Positions 19,252 through 27,177 of a stretch of 32,004 nt of DNA are shown piece after piece. Under the pieces are notes generated by a model that saw nothing but the letters and a program-made list of their open reading frames with translations, did not search any database and had not been told where the DNA came from. Within the stretch, counting starts at the first letter, position 1; each line of letters starts with the position of its first letter. Source of the stretch: a virus. The stretch is taken from IMG/VR virus record IMGVR_UViG_3300036770_004584, positions 1-32,004 of that record; one strand, given 5' to 3'. The position numbers and the translations under genes are program-made.

Positions 19252-19435
19252 TTTGTTTATCTACTCCCGTTGGTTTCCAAAAATGTTTTCCTTCAGTGTC
19301 ATAACCTGTATATGTCTGTCCTGTTTCCATATCCACAAGTTTGTATTTCGCTGGACATTTAGTCTTTATTTGCAATGTTACAGGATTTTCTAATTCTGGA
19401 ACAGTTGAGCCGTCTAATAATGTTCTTGTCTTCAT
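19244..19435 (-). CDS. 63-aa protein, unknown
   Basis: MKTRTLLDGSTVPELENPVT, then IKTKCPAKYKLVDMETGQTY and a C-terminal GKHFWKPTG. A small beta-rich polypeptide whose 'YKLVDMETGQ.Y.G' segment resembles a conserved short phage protein. It begins in an ATGA overlap with the acidic gene above and overlaps the DnaE-like gene below by 8 bases, so the three are coupled. Confidence 0.75.
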   Translation of the reverse strand: MKTRTLLDGSTVPELENPVTLQIKTKCPAKYKLVDMETGQTYTGYDTEGKHFWKPTGVDKQNA

Positions 19436-19659
19436 TGAATTCTAGTAGTTTCAAAAAGTAATAGCGGTAAAGTTTGAGCTAAAAATTCTGCGTATTCTTC
19501 TGCATCTTCACTGTCGTCGAACCCGCTAAATTTTACATATACTGCCGGACTGTCTTCTTCAGTGGTTGACATCACTTCGATGTCGATGTCGTCTCTAGAA
19601 ATAAAATCTTCATTGTCTGCTAATTCTTTATCATTTTTTTCGTCCACTCTTTTTACCAT
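19432..19659 (-). CDS. 75-aa acidic conserved phage protein
   Basis: An acidic polypeptide: MVKRVDEKNDKELADNEDFI, EVMSTTEEDSPAVYVKFSGF and a helical end DAEEYAEFLAQTLPLLLFET. The 'VYVKFSGF.D..DA..YA.FLA..LPLLLFE' motif resembles a conserved unknown of marine T4-like phages. The start overlaps the zinc-finger gene stop by one base (TAATG) and the stop overlaps the next ATG. Confidence 0.78.
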   Translation of the reverse strand: MVKRVDEKNDKELADNEDFISRDDIDIEVMSTTEEDSPAVYVKFSGFDDSEDAEEYAEFLAQTLPLLLFETTRIQ

Positions 19660-20342
19660 TACGATATCTTCGCCTCCCGGATTATATCCTTAACCAGTTC
19701 TAGATCAGCAGGTAATGTTTTAAATTTTTTTATCCAAAATTCAGGATCTATCATAGTTGAAATAATTTGCAACTGTTCGTCAGTGAACTTTGATAACATT
19801 GTTTTACCTGACTTTGTATTTAACAATAGCCAGGGACTGATTAATCCTTCTTTTATATCATGAGTAGCGCGATTAAGATTAACGTATAAAAAATAGTGTT
19901 CCCATGTCGAATTGTTTTTGTCAGCCCAATCCATCATAGTCTTGATCGTTCGCTGTATGGCTCCGTCCGCCGGTTCTTTTTTAATCATATCCATTACGTA
20001 TGAATAATACAGTTCGTCCCTACACCAATGATCAAGTTTAACACCACTAGTGATTACATATTCTATAAATTTTTCTGGATGTATCGGAGATGTATTAACA
20101 ATAAAACTTCCGAATTTTACAAATGAATTATAGTACGGACTTGCAATAAATTCATCGAAAGTTTTAGGAGATTTGGTCTTTTGTGTAATTTGATAAAATT
20201 TTTGATAGGTCAACAAACCTGCTTGAACATGTTTTTCATTACGTGACAAATATCGACGTTTTTGTTCGCAAACATGCACCACTAAAGTTTTTTCTTTAGT
20301 GAAGAATTTTCCGCAGTGTTCGCATTTATAACTTGAGGTCAT
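19659..20342 (-). CDS. 227-aa protein with N-terminal zinc finger
   Basis: Residues 5-25 form a C2H2/C2HC-like finger: YKCEHCGKFFTKEKTLVVHV followed by C (C-x2-C-x12-H-x-C). The rest is helical and basic: RYLSRNEKHVQAGLLTYQKF, FDEFIASPYYNSFVKFGSFI, GVKLDHWCRDELYYSYVMDM. This finger plus 'YYNSFVKFG' layout resembles a conserved unknown gene of marine T4-like phages. It is probably a nucleic-acid-binding protein in replication or late transcription. It overlaps its upstream gene by 17 bases. Confidence 0.8.
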   Translation of the reverse strand: MTSSYKCEHCGKFFTKEKTLVVHVCEQKRRYLSRNEKHVQAGLLTYQKFYQITQKTKSPKTFDEFIASPYYNSFVKFGSFIVNTSPIHPEKFIEYVITSGVKLDHWCRDELYYSYVMDMIKKEPADGAIQRTIKTMMDWADKNNSTWEHYFLYVNLNRATHDIKEGLISPWLLLNTKSGKTMLSKFTDEQLQIISTMIDPEFWIKKFKTLPADLELVKDIIREAKIS

Positions 20343-20805
20343 TGATTTGCTTTTTATCCCAACCGAGATCCTCGCAATATTGCTTGATTTCTTCTTTGGT
20401 TGTCATTTCTGCTAAAACTTCCACATCTGATAACTTCATTGTTGGGAACATATTAGAGAGAAATACTTCTTTCGGACTTGCTTCTTTTTTTAGAGGAATC
20501 CATTCATGGAATTGAGTTTTCTTACTCTCGTGATTACATAGACATAAAGTTAACCAACATAGTTTTGGATGTTTCTGTATATCAAACCAATTTTTATTGT
20601 AGAATTCATTAGTGGTCAGTATATAATGTTCTTTTAATTCTCTATCATTTGATTTTACGCTACTAATATATCGATTCAGATTCCAAAGATCACCTTTAAT
20701 TTCTTTACGACCATCCTCAGTAGCGGCTTCCCACAATTCTTTGATACCCATATCTACTGCTGGGATCATATCTTTAAATAAATCTACGTGTTTGTTTTTA
20801 CCCAT
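20326..20805 (-). CDS. 159-aa conserved replication-cluster protein (possible clamp-loader subunit)
   Basis: The product starts MGKNKHVDLFKDMIPAVDMG, continues GDLWNLNRYISSVKS and NEFYNKNWFDIQKHPKLCWL, and ends with SNMFPTMKLSDVEVLAEMTT plus a helical KEEIKQYCEDLGWD. I recall very similar proteins in marine T4-like phages, in some annotations as a gp62-type clamp-loader small subunit, but I cannot confirm this and no gp44 or gp45 lies in this window. Best left as a conserved unknown of the replication cluster. Confidence 0.72.
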   Translation of the reverse strand: MGKNKHVDLFKDMIPAVDMGIKELWEAATEDGRKEIKGDLWNLNRYISSVKSNDRELKEHYILTTNEFYNKNWFDIQKHPKLCWLTLCLCNHESKKTQFHEWIPLKKEASPKEVFLSNMFPTMKLSDVEVLAEMTTKEEIKQYCEDLGWDKKQINDLKL

Positions 20806-21058
20806 CGTCTTTGCTCAAGTGATAAATCAGTATAGCACGATCTAGAGCATCTCGCAAGAGCGGATTTGATTTTGCTTTTCGTCTAATTTCACCCCAGAGT
20901 TTATCTTCTTTAATCTCTTCTATTTTACACTTAGCTTTGGTACTTTGGCCTATCATCCACTTGTCAGTTTCTCCTGCGTACCTCGCATATACTGTATCAC
21001 CCCCGTCTGGGCTTTCGTAGATAATTTTAGCTCCTGGTTTGAGTGATCCCATGATCAT
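20798..21058 (-). CDS. 86-aa conserved phage protein, unknown
   Basis: The protein opens with a beta unit (SLKPGAKIIYESPDGGDTVY) and closes with a helical LWGEIRRKAKSNPLLRDALD and RAILIYHLSKDDG. The 'IYE..DG...YAR ... LWGEIR..AK.NP.L..AL.R.I..Y.LSK' pattern resembles a conserved unknown of marine T4-like phages. ATG 21058 overlaps the methyltransferase stop (ATGA) and is preceded by AAAGGA; ATG 21052 is an alternative. Confidence 0.78.
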   Translation of the reverse strand: MIMGSLKPGAKIIYESPDGGDTVYARYAGETDKWMIGQSTKAKCKIEEIKEDKLWGEIRRKAKSNPLLRDALDRAILIYHLSKDDG

Positions 21059-21606
21059 ATCCTTTCGGCCATGATAAAAAAGTTTTTTACAGGAATTTCT
21101 TTCCTTAGTTGCTTTGAATATTTTGAAAATTCTTTGTAGTCTTCTTTTATAACACGAACTCCTGCCTGTGTAAACTTATTTCTCCACCATTCTGGAGTTT
21201 CTTGTATTAGGTGTGCATTTCTTCCATCTGGTAATATAAGCTTGGCAGGGGCACAACTTATTAGATGATATTGCAAAGGCGATTTTATACATAAAGTTTC
21301 TAAAACTGTTTTGATGTGCTCAGGTTCTACATGCTCAAGGACATCTGTGGATATAATCATATCTACATCTGGTAATGGAATATCATACTCTGGATTAGCT
21401 GGATCATACCCTATAATCTTTTTATTAGGGTACAATTCATTTAAAACTTTAACAAGATTTCCTTTTCCGCATCCAAAGTCTAAAACAGAGTTAGGCTGTT
21501 TTATTTTAATAAATTCGTCTAGATAAGGGGGAACTTTTGCTCGTTTTCCGAATGGCGTGTTTTTGTGAATATCTCTGTAAATATTTTTAAGAGAGTTAGA
21601 GATCAT
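21055..21606 (-). CDS. class I SAM-dependent methyltransferase
   Basis: Motif I SVLDFGCGKGNLVKVLNEL (about residues 40-58), an acidic end of strand 2 (IIGYDPANPEY), motif IV VDMIISTDVLEHVEPEHI (about 80-97) and a Methyltransf_11/23-type layout. 183 aa. The acceptor is not visible; with cupin, glycosyltransferase-like and FkbM genes just upstream, a sugar or surface-polymer O-methyltransferase is the natural guess. It begins in an ATGA overlap with the cupin gene. Confidence 0.85.
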   Translation of the reverse strand: MISNSLKNIYRDIHKNTPFGKRAKVPPYLDEFIKIKQPNSVLDFGCGKGNLVKVLNELYPNKKIIGYDPANPEYDIPLPDVDMIISTDVLEHVEPEHIKTVLETLCIKSPLQYHLISCAPAKLILPDGRNAHLIQETPEWWRNKFTQAGVRVIKEDYKEFSKYSKQLRKEIPVKNFFIMAERI

Positions 21607-21947
21607 TTACTAAAACCAACAGTTTCTCTTTCAATGTCGTCGTGATCAAATTCAGCCCAATACAATTCAAACGCTATGCAATCTTCTACTGCTTCAAATT
21701 GATGGTATTCTCCCGGAGCAACTTTCGTATATTGCCCAGCTTCTAAAATTGTTTCGTCGACAAGATCGTAATTATTTTTCCATACACGAATAATCATTTT
21801 TCCGCTCTCGACAAAAAAACCATTCCATTTATATTTGTGTTTGTGTTTAGAACACACTCCTCCTGCTTTGGCTTCAATTCTATGAAATTCTAGAACGCCG
21901 TTGGCTTCTAATAATTCAGTCTGACCCCACACTTTTCCTGCTTTCAT
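21603..21947 (-). CDS. cupin-domain protein, 114 aa
   Basis: A single cupin fold: the motif-1 region CSKHKHKYKWNGFFVESGKM (two His, then a Gly turn) and the motif-2 region VAPGEYHQFEAVEDCIAFEL (P-G-x-x-H). I chose ATG 21947 because GGAG lies about 8 bases upstream; an ATG 18 bases earlier lacks one. Single-domain cupins of this size include sugar isomerases and epimerases as well as non-catalytic binders; given the sugar genes nearby, a role in nucleotide-sugar metabolism is plausible but not shown. It overlaps the end of the gene above by about 32 bases. Confidence 0.82.
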   Translation of the reverse strand: MKAGKVWGQTELLEANGVLEFHRIEAKAGGVCSKHKHKYKWNGFFVESGKMIIRVWKNNYDLVDETILEAGQYTKVAPGEYHQFEAVEDCIAFELYWAEFDHDDIERETVGFSK

Positions 21948-22572
21948 TATTTTTCTCCGTTTCAATAATTGTAAATTTATGGTTAGCTTTATATTGTTGA
22001 CTGTAATGAGAACCTGTCATGTTATATAACTTATACTTTCTCAGTTCAACTTTTAATTGTTTATATTCGATAATATTATCATCTCCTGGATAATTCATAT
22101 TGTAATAAATCTGAGCCCATGCTTCGGAATCTCCCTGCCATCTTGATCTGTCATTCGGAAATAGATCTATAGCTTCTTGAAATATTGGATAAGCAGTCTT
22201 TTTGGCTAATCTCCATGCTGGTGATATCCTATTTTCTCTCACAGTGAATGCAGCATCACCAATTAAATCTGGAATCAAGTTGGTGAGCCTAGCATCTGGT
22301 TCTGTAAACCAATAAGTTTGATTATCTTCAGCGACGGTCTTTAGAAATTCAGTAAAAAAAACTTCACGATTAAAGTTTACCCAATCCGGGTTTCCTTCAA
22401 AATAAATGTTTTCGTCTCCTAGTCCTTGATGTCCTTCTAATGTTATATGTATTAATGGTATATTGTGCTTTTTTAAATTATTTCGTAAACCTAACATTAA
22501 TTCTTCATATAACCCTTTAGGAAATTTATCTGAGATTCTAGGACAATTAGCATAGTACACTACTGCTTTCAT
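21916..22572 (-). CDS. glycosyltransferase-like protein, 218 aa
   Basis: The protein begins with a Rossmann-like strand (MKAVVYYANCPRISDKFPKG), then KHNIPLIHITLEGHQGLGDE, NREVFFTEFLKTVAEDNQTY and a W-F-T-E-P-D-A segment with an acidic pair like a nucleotide-sugar metal site. Later WQGDSEAWAQIYY fits the acceptor side. The layout resembles small GT-A-type glycosyltransferases of phages, but no family signature is firm. It lies two bases after the FkbM gene and overlaps the cupin gene. Confidence 0.6.
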   Translation of the reverse strand: MKAVVYYANCPRISDKFPKGLYEELMLGLRNNLKKHNIPLIHITLEGHQGLGDENIYFEGNPDWVNFNREVFFTEFLKTVAEDNQTYWFTEPDARLTNLIPDLIGDAAFTVRENRISPAWRLAKKTAYPIFQEAIDLFPNDRSRWQGDSEAWAQIYYNMNYPGDDNIIEYKQLKVELRKYKLYNMTGSHYSQQYKANHKFTIIETEKNNESRKSVGSD

Positions 22573-22574
22573 TT

Positions 22575-23177
22575 TTAGTCTTTAATTAAAATGTGATCAT
22601 ATCCTCTTGGATCTACTGCGGCTATTTTATAGCCTAATTCTTTTTGAATCCATTCTAAGGTATCTCTTTCGAAATAAACTTCTAAATTAATTACTGGCCA
22701 ATAAGTCGTTATAGTTTCTAATGCACCATTTAAGACTGCCATTTCATAGCCGTCTGTATCGATTTTAATGTAATCAACATCTGTAAAATTAAAGTCATCT
22801 AATCTACAAAAGTTTTCGTTACCAATCGGGTCATTTCCTTTACGCTCACTGATTGGTTTATCGCCCAATGGTACTCCAAAATGCGTAACACGACTTACGT
22901 CTACATTATGCGGGAAAAACTTTCTTGTTCTTGGGTCGAACGCAAAAATATCTTTAAAATCTCTTATCAAATATCTTGTGTATTCGCCGTCTCTGCATCC
23001 AATATCTATAGCAGTTCTAAATTTTTTAACAAAAGGCTTACTAAGTTCATAAGCGAGTTTGCAATGATGATTAGGATATTCTGCTGCTCCTACTTTACAG
23101 TAAAAGAAATCTCTTTCAACAAATGATTCTTCGTAGTATCCGGGAGCAAACAGAGTGGGTTCAACTGGATAAGTCAT
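22575..23177 (-). CDS. FkbM-family methyltransferase 1
   Basis: SAM-binding motif AIDIGCRDGEYTRYLIRDF (about residues 55-73), acidic motif IFAFDPRTRKF, and the FkbM signature DYIKIDTDGYEMAVLNGALE (about 135-154) followed by WPVINLEVYFE. 200 aa. The family O-methylates sugars and polyketides. It is the first gene of its minus-strand unit, behind a perfect TATAAATA late promoter and an AAGGAAA ribosome binding site. Confidence 0.88.
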   Translation of the reverse strand: MTYPVEPTLFAPGYYEESFVERDFFYCKVGAAEYPNHHCKLAYELSKPFVKKFRTAIDIGCRDGEYTRYLIRDFKDIFAFDPRTRKFFPHNVDVSRVTHFGVPLGDKPISERKGNDPIGNENFCRLDDFNFTDVDYIKIDTDGYEMAVLNGALETITTYWPVINLEVYFERDTLEWIQKELGYKIAAVDPRGYDHILIKD

Positions 23178-23195
23178 AATTTTTTTCCTTTCTGC

Positions 23196-23203
23196 TATTT
23201 ATA
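23196..23203 (-). promoter_or_regulatory. T4-like late promoter TATAAATA (minus)
   Basis: A consensus TATAAATA on the minus strand with a normal leader (18 bases, AAGGAAA) before ATG 23177. It is two bases from a plus-strand octamer, forming a divergent pair. Confidence 0.75.
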
Positions 23204-23205
23204 AC

Positions 23206-23213
23206 GTTAAATA
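23206..23213 (+). promoter_or_regulatory. T4-like late promoter octamer GTTAAATA (plus)
   Basis: GTTAAATA ends 5 bases before ATG 23219. Confidence 0.55.
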
Positions 23214-23218
23214 GTTTG

Positions 23219-24016
23219 ATGATAAAATATGCCTATTGTCCAGAAATAATAGAAAATAAAAGTTCTAATTGGATTTTGCAGCCTTGGATAAAGTCTGGAG
23301 CAAAACTTTTTAATACAGTCAAAGAAGTTCCTGAAGATTACGTTTTGATTTCTGTACATTATCCACCTTGGCGGTCTCCTTACAAAGAATGGATTTCTTT
23401 AGGAAGAAAACACATAGAAGTAGACTACGGGTATTGGGGAATTAATAATCCTAGAAGAAATACACGCAGAGTCACATATGGCGGCGGCCATAATCTTAAC
23501 ATGAGATCCACTCCATTCAGCAGGACACACACTTTGCATCCTAAAATTGAAAATTGGAGAGATTCGCTAGGCGAATATCTTTTGTTAATCGAACCACAAC
23601 AAGAAATAGTTAAGGAAAGATTAGGAATAGATTTAGGTACATGGAAAAATAATTTATTAGAAACATTATCGCGTCATTGGGATGGTCCAATTAAATGGAG
23701 GCGCAAGGCAGGAGGTAAAAATCCTGGCCGGTGGCCTAGTTTTTTAGAAGACCTAAAAGGATGTCATGCAGTTGTAGGTGAACGAACAATGGCCTGCGTC
23801 GAAGCCGTTATGTTAGGAAATCTTGCCTACACTACAGATTATTCAACTGTAAGTTTGCTAATGGGAACTGATTTATCTAAATTAAAAAAACCAGAGTATC
23901 CAGATCGTACGAAATGGCTTAATCACGTTGCTTGGAGCCAATTTTTACCTGAAGAATTTGGTAATAATACTTCTGTAGCAGACATGGTCTATCAGTATCA
24001 AATGGAGAATATTTAA
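23219..24016 (+). CDS. glycosyltransferase-like protein, 265 aa
   Basis: Start at ATG 23219, 5 bases after GTTAAATA; TTG 23216 is also in frame. The protein begins MIKYAYCPEIIENKSSNWIL, has VEVDYGYWGINNPRRNTRR-like basic-aromatic segments and a C-terminal nucleotide-binding-type region (GCHAVVGERTMACVEAVMLG) that matches the 'S..g.EAl..G.P' logic of capsule-type and GT-B glycosyltransferases. The protein at the right edge of the window has a comparable segment. It stands with an FkbM gene on the plus strand amid minus-strand genes. Confidence 0.62.
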   Translation: MIKYAYCPEIIENKSSNWILQPWIKSGAKLFNTVKEVPEDYVLISVHYPPWRSPYKEWISLGRKHIEVDYGYWGINNPRRNTRRVTYGGGHNLNMRSTPFSRTHTLHPKIENWRDSLGEYLLLIEPQQEIVKERLGIDLGTWKNNLLETLSRHWDGPIKWRRKAGGKNPGRWPSFLEDLKGCHAVVGERTMACVEAVMLGNLAYTTDYSTVSLLMGTDLSKLKKPEYPDRTKWLNHVAWSQFLPEEFGNNTSVADMVYQYQMENI

Positions 24017-24685
24017 ATGGAATACAAGTATGTAAACGGATGGAAATTTCCTGCTTATGAAACTAGATTGTTAGCTATTGACGAACAGGGAGAAAGCACA
24101 TACAGTGGATTAAAGCATGTTGATATTGCTTTAGAACATGTAAAAGAATTTGGCGTAATGATAGATGTAGGTGCAAATGTTGGTTTGATCACGGTACCGA
24201 TGGCTAAAAAATTCAATGAAATTTATTCATTTGAATGTGTTCCTGAAACTTTCGAATGTTTAACCTATAATACTCAGTCTTATAATAATGTTTCATGTTT
24301 TAACGTTGCGGTTTCGGACAGTATTTCAAAAGTGAAAGTTGCTATTCCGAAATCAGATGGCGTAGTATACTCTTCTGGCTGGGCTTCAATTTCAAAAGAA
24401 CGCCAAGAATCATTTCCAGAAAAAGACTTAATTGAAGTTGATTCTTTAACTCTAGATAGTTTAAATTTAAAGAGGTTAGATTTTTTGAAAATTGATGTAG
24501 AGCAAGCAGAAATGATGGTGATCAGAGGAGCTCTTGAATCAATAATGAAATTTAAACCTGTTATTGAATTTGAAAATAAAAGAAGAGAAAATGTAGAGGT
24601 AATTGGATTATTAAATTCTATTGGTTATTCAATTATACCAGGCAGAAAGGCCAAGTCTTCTGAATGTATAATGATTCCTGGTTAA
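24017..24685 (+). CDS. FkbM-family methyltransferase 2
   Basis: MIDVGANVGLITVPMAKKF (about residues 52-70) is motif I with the FkbM D-V-G-A-N-V-G signature; IYSFECVPETFECL follows, then DSLNLKRLDFLKIDVEQAEM and VIRGALE (the FkbM D-x-E-x-x-E block). 222 aa. It starts immediately after the previous stop (TAAATGG) and ends in a 4-base convergent overlap with the next minus gene. The acceptor is probably a sugar of a surface polymer. It is not close to the first FkbM protein of this window outside the motifs. Confidence 0.9.
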   Translation: MEYKYVNGWKFPAYETRLLAIDEQGESTYSGLKHVDIALEHVKEFGVMIDVGANVGLITVPMAKKFNEIYSFECVPETFECLTYNTQSYNNVSCFNVAVSDSISKVKVAIPKSDGVVYSSGWASISKERQESFPEKDLIEVDSLTLDSLNLKRLDFLKIDVEQAEMMVIRGALESIMKFKPVIEFENKRRENVEVIGLLNSIGYSIIPGRKAKSSECIMIPG

Positions 24686-25422
24686 GTTAATCTATTAACA
24701 AATCTATTAATAAGATAATCTTTATCGTCTCCTTTGGCATGCACAATGTTAGTTCCAATTAATGATTGACTGAAAGGATTTTTATTTGTCTTTGCTTGGC
24801 TGTTAATGTTAAAAAATAATTCAGGTTTATTCCAGGATAATCTAACAACATCAAAAGTATAAGAATCGTGCGTTTCTTTAAGTTCTATAAACTTGCCGCT
24901 GAGATATAAATTCTCCCATTCTTCTAAAAATTTTCTAGTATCAGGATGCGACAGATTAAACCCGATCCACCCGCACTCGGAAAATTTTCCTGGGCGACCC
25001 ATGTAAGATATCATGTACTGATCTGGACAAACTTTTTTCAAAAAAACTTCGTCGATTTTTTTATAGATAAATGCGTCAACATCTAACCATATCAACCAAT
25101 CACTAGTTTGTAGTTTTGCACAATGCCAAATGGCAAAAGTTTTATGTACAAATTTTACAGCATTAGTTCTATAATTTTTTGCACCGTTAGCTTTAGGGTT
25201 ATCTTTCCATTGTTCTACGAATGCTGGCAATTGCGGACATGATGAATATAAATCAAGCCAGTGTACTCTCGGTGAGAAATTATTTGTTGGTATTTTTCCT
25301 AATTGATTGTATAAAAAAACATCACATGTGTCTAGCCAATTAGTATCTAATTTTGAGATCGTCGTTTCTCCGATCTCTTCCCAATATTTTTGATTAAAAC
25401 TGGTTAATACATTATATTTCAT
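24682..25422 (-). CDS. GT-A type glycosyltransferase-like protein, 246 aa
   Basis: A D-x-D site is clear in SDWLIWLDVDAFIYKKI (about residues 106-122), with the upstream AKLQTSDW strand and a conserved ECGWIGFNLSHPDTRKF block as in GT-A enzymes. The C-terminus has NIVHAKGDDKDYL, a motif position where retaining GT-A enzymes carry H-x-K-G. It transfers a sugar from a nucleotide donor; the acceptor is unknown. Its start overlaps the preceding stop (ATGA). Confidence 0.8.
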   Translation of the reverse strand: MKYNVLTSFNQKYWEEIGETTISKLDTNWLDTCDVFLYNQLGKIPTNNFSPRVHWLDLYSSCPQLPAFVEQWKDNPKANGAKNYRTNAVKFVHKTFAIWHCAKLQTSDWLIWLDVDAFIYKKIDEVFLKKVCPDQYMISYMGRPGKFSECGWIGFNLSHPDTRKFLEEWENLYLSGKFIELKETHDSYTFDVVRLSWNKPELFFNINSQAKTNKNPFSQSLIGTNIVHAKGDDKDYLINRFVNRLT

Positions 25423-26159
25423 TTCATAATCTCTTTATAAATTGATTCCGCTCTTTTTTTTCTCTTCGGACCTTTGAAATCTATGATAATTGGATTTACA
25501 CCAATTTCAGGAATTTGTTTTTTTATTGGAGATACAAAATTTGAACCATATTGAAAAAGTTTAATAGTTAGATTTTTTAAATGGAAAGTTCCGATTGGCA
25601 GGTTTTTTGCTGAAAAATTTAATATTTGCTCTTCTTCTAATATTTTTTGATAACTTAATTGATCTCCGAACCATAATTTATCGTTTTCAGAAAGTCTTTT
25701 ATAGCAATCATAGCGTCTTTCAAAAAATTCTACGACATTTTTTTTGTTTGTATTATTGACGAGAACAATAGTATTGTTTACTCTCAATGGATTACCAACT
25801 ATTGCTATTCCAATGTCGAATTCACTATTAAACAAACCATTTACCGAGGAGTTAACTAAATGATCGGCACCACATAAGATAAGTTTATCATTCTTAGATT
25901 TGACATATTCTAAATTACTTACACAAAAACTTTCCATTATATTTAGATTATCTAAGTTAGATCTAAAAACATTAAAATTCTTTAATCTTGTATGTTGATC
26001 TGACGTAATTTCAAAATTGTATGATGTATTAAATTTAAAAAATGTATCATACATTCTTATTAAATTTTTTTTGTAATCAAAAATTTGCGACATTTCATTT
26101 ACTTCATGCCCTTCAAACTTAAGATCTGTGTCTTTATAAAAGGGAGCTAGAATAATCAT
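25419..26159 (-). CDS. glycosyltransferase-like protein, 246 aa
   Basis: MIILAPFYKDTDLKFEGHEV opens the protein; NDKLILCGADHLVNSS provides a possible acidic metal site, LWFGDQLSYQKI fits the acceptor-side loop, and the C-terminus IGVNPIIIDFKGPKRKK resembles the 'H/D-F-K-G-x-[RK]K' end of GT-A proteins of capsule clusters. The similarity of layout to the 246-aa gene below suggests paralogy. It overlaps the aminotransferase gene above by 26 bases. Confidence 0.68.
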   Translation of the reverse strand: MIILAPFYKDTDLKFEGHEVNEMSQIFDYKKNLIRMYDTFFKFNTSYNFEITSDQHTRLKNFNVFRSNLDNLNIMESFCVSNLEYVKSKNDKLILCGADHLVNSSVNGLFNSEFDIGIAIVGNPLRVNNTIVLVNNTNKKNVVEFFERRYDCYKRLSENDKLWFGDQLSYQKILEEEQILNFSAKNLPIGTFHLKNLTIKLFQYGSNFVSPIKKQIPEIGVNPIIIDFKGPKRKKRAESIYKEIMK

Positions 26160-27177
26160 TAATTGCCTCTATTACACCCTCATAATCTACACCTGGATAT
26201 ATGGGTAAACTTACTTCATGGAACGCTATTCGATCTGTTTCAGGTAAAAAGTATGAATTCCTATAAGCAGGTAATCGATGTACTGGTAAAGGATAGTGAA
26301 CCTTTAGATCTACTCTATCTTTAACGGCTTTTATTACGTCGTCTCTATTTTGAAACAGAACAGGATAGATATGGAAACTGTGTTCCACATGATTTTTCAC
26401 ATTAATAAACTTAAAATGTTCTGAATATTTTTTTGCAATTTCTCTTTTTTGTGCCAATACATCATTAAAACATCTTAACTTTATTCTTAGGAATTCTGAT
26501 TGTATATTAGACATTCTATAATTAAACCCAACATCATTTTCGTCCCATGATCGGGCTTTTTTAATATAATTTGCAATTTCCTTATCGTTAGTGATAATAC
26601 ATCCCGAATCACCCAATGCTCCTAATCCTTTTCCAGGATAAAAACTGAAAGTACCGATAGTACCAAATGATCCTACATGTTGACCTAAATATCTAGTTCC
26701 GTGTGCCTGGCTGCAATCTTCTACAACAGGTATTTTAAATCGATTAGCTACATCTAAAATTGCCGGCATATCTGCAAAATTGCCGTAGATGTGAACAGGC
26801 ATAATTAGTTTTGTTTTAGACGTAATTTTTTGTTCTAGTTGTGAAGCATCTAATGTAAATGTTTCTTGATCTACATCTACAAAGACTGGAGTAGCTCCAC
26901 AATATTTAATAGCAGAAACTGTTGCTCTAAAAGTGTGACTAACAGTGATAACCTCGTCTCCTGGGCCAATTCCTAGACTCAACAATGCAAGGTGTAAGGC
27001 AGATGTTCCGTTAGAAACAGCCACGCAGTATTTTGTTCCAACATAATCCGCGAACTCCTCCTCAAATTTTTCTGTTCCGAACACATAGTTTCCGCTACGA
27101 ATAACTTCGGCAGATTTCTTTATAAGTTCTTCTTCTATTGGGCTGTGTATTTCTTTAAAACTGTAAAAAGGTATCAT
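26134..27177 (-). CDS. DegT/DnrJ/EryC1/StrS sugar aminotransferase
   Basis: The PLP-dependent family motifs are all present: SNGTSALHLALLSLGIGPGD, SHTFRATVSAIKYCGATPVF, VVEDCSQAHGTRYLG, and the lysine block GTFSFYPGKGLGALGDSGCI with the Schiff-base Lys at residue 183 (from the chosen start), then FNYRMSNIQSEFLRIKL. These enzymes aminate keto groups of nucleotide sugars using glutamate. I chose ATG 27177 because it overlaps the preceding TGA as ATGA; ATG 27186 is in frame. 347 aa, slightly shorter than typical. It follows a dehydrogenase and an acyltransferase gene, as in short amino-sugar pathways. Confidence 0.93.
   Translation of the reverse strand: MIPFYSFKEIHSPIEEELIKKSAEVIRSGNYVFGTEKFEEEFADYVGTKYCVAVSNGTSALHLALLSLGIGPGDEVITVSHTFRATVSAIKYCGATPVFVDVDQETFTLDASQLEQKITSKTKLIMPVHIYGNFADMPAILDVANRFKIPVVEDCSQAHGTRYLGQHVGSFGTIGTFSFYPGKGLGALGDSGCIITNDKEIANYIKKARSWDENDVGFNYRMSNIQSEFLRIKLRCFNDVLAQKREIAKKYSEHFKFINVKNHVEHSFHIYPVLFQNRDDVIKAVKDRVDLKVHYPLPVHRLPAYRNSYFLPETDRIAFHEVSLPIYPGVDYEGVIEAINDYSSSLL

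Noticed and set aside
20326-20805. Firm call as gp62 clamp-loader subunit
   Set aside because: Only remembered resemblance to marine phage annotations; no gp44 or gp45 in the window and no decisive motif, so kept as a conserved unknown.
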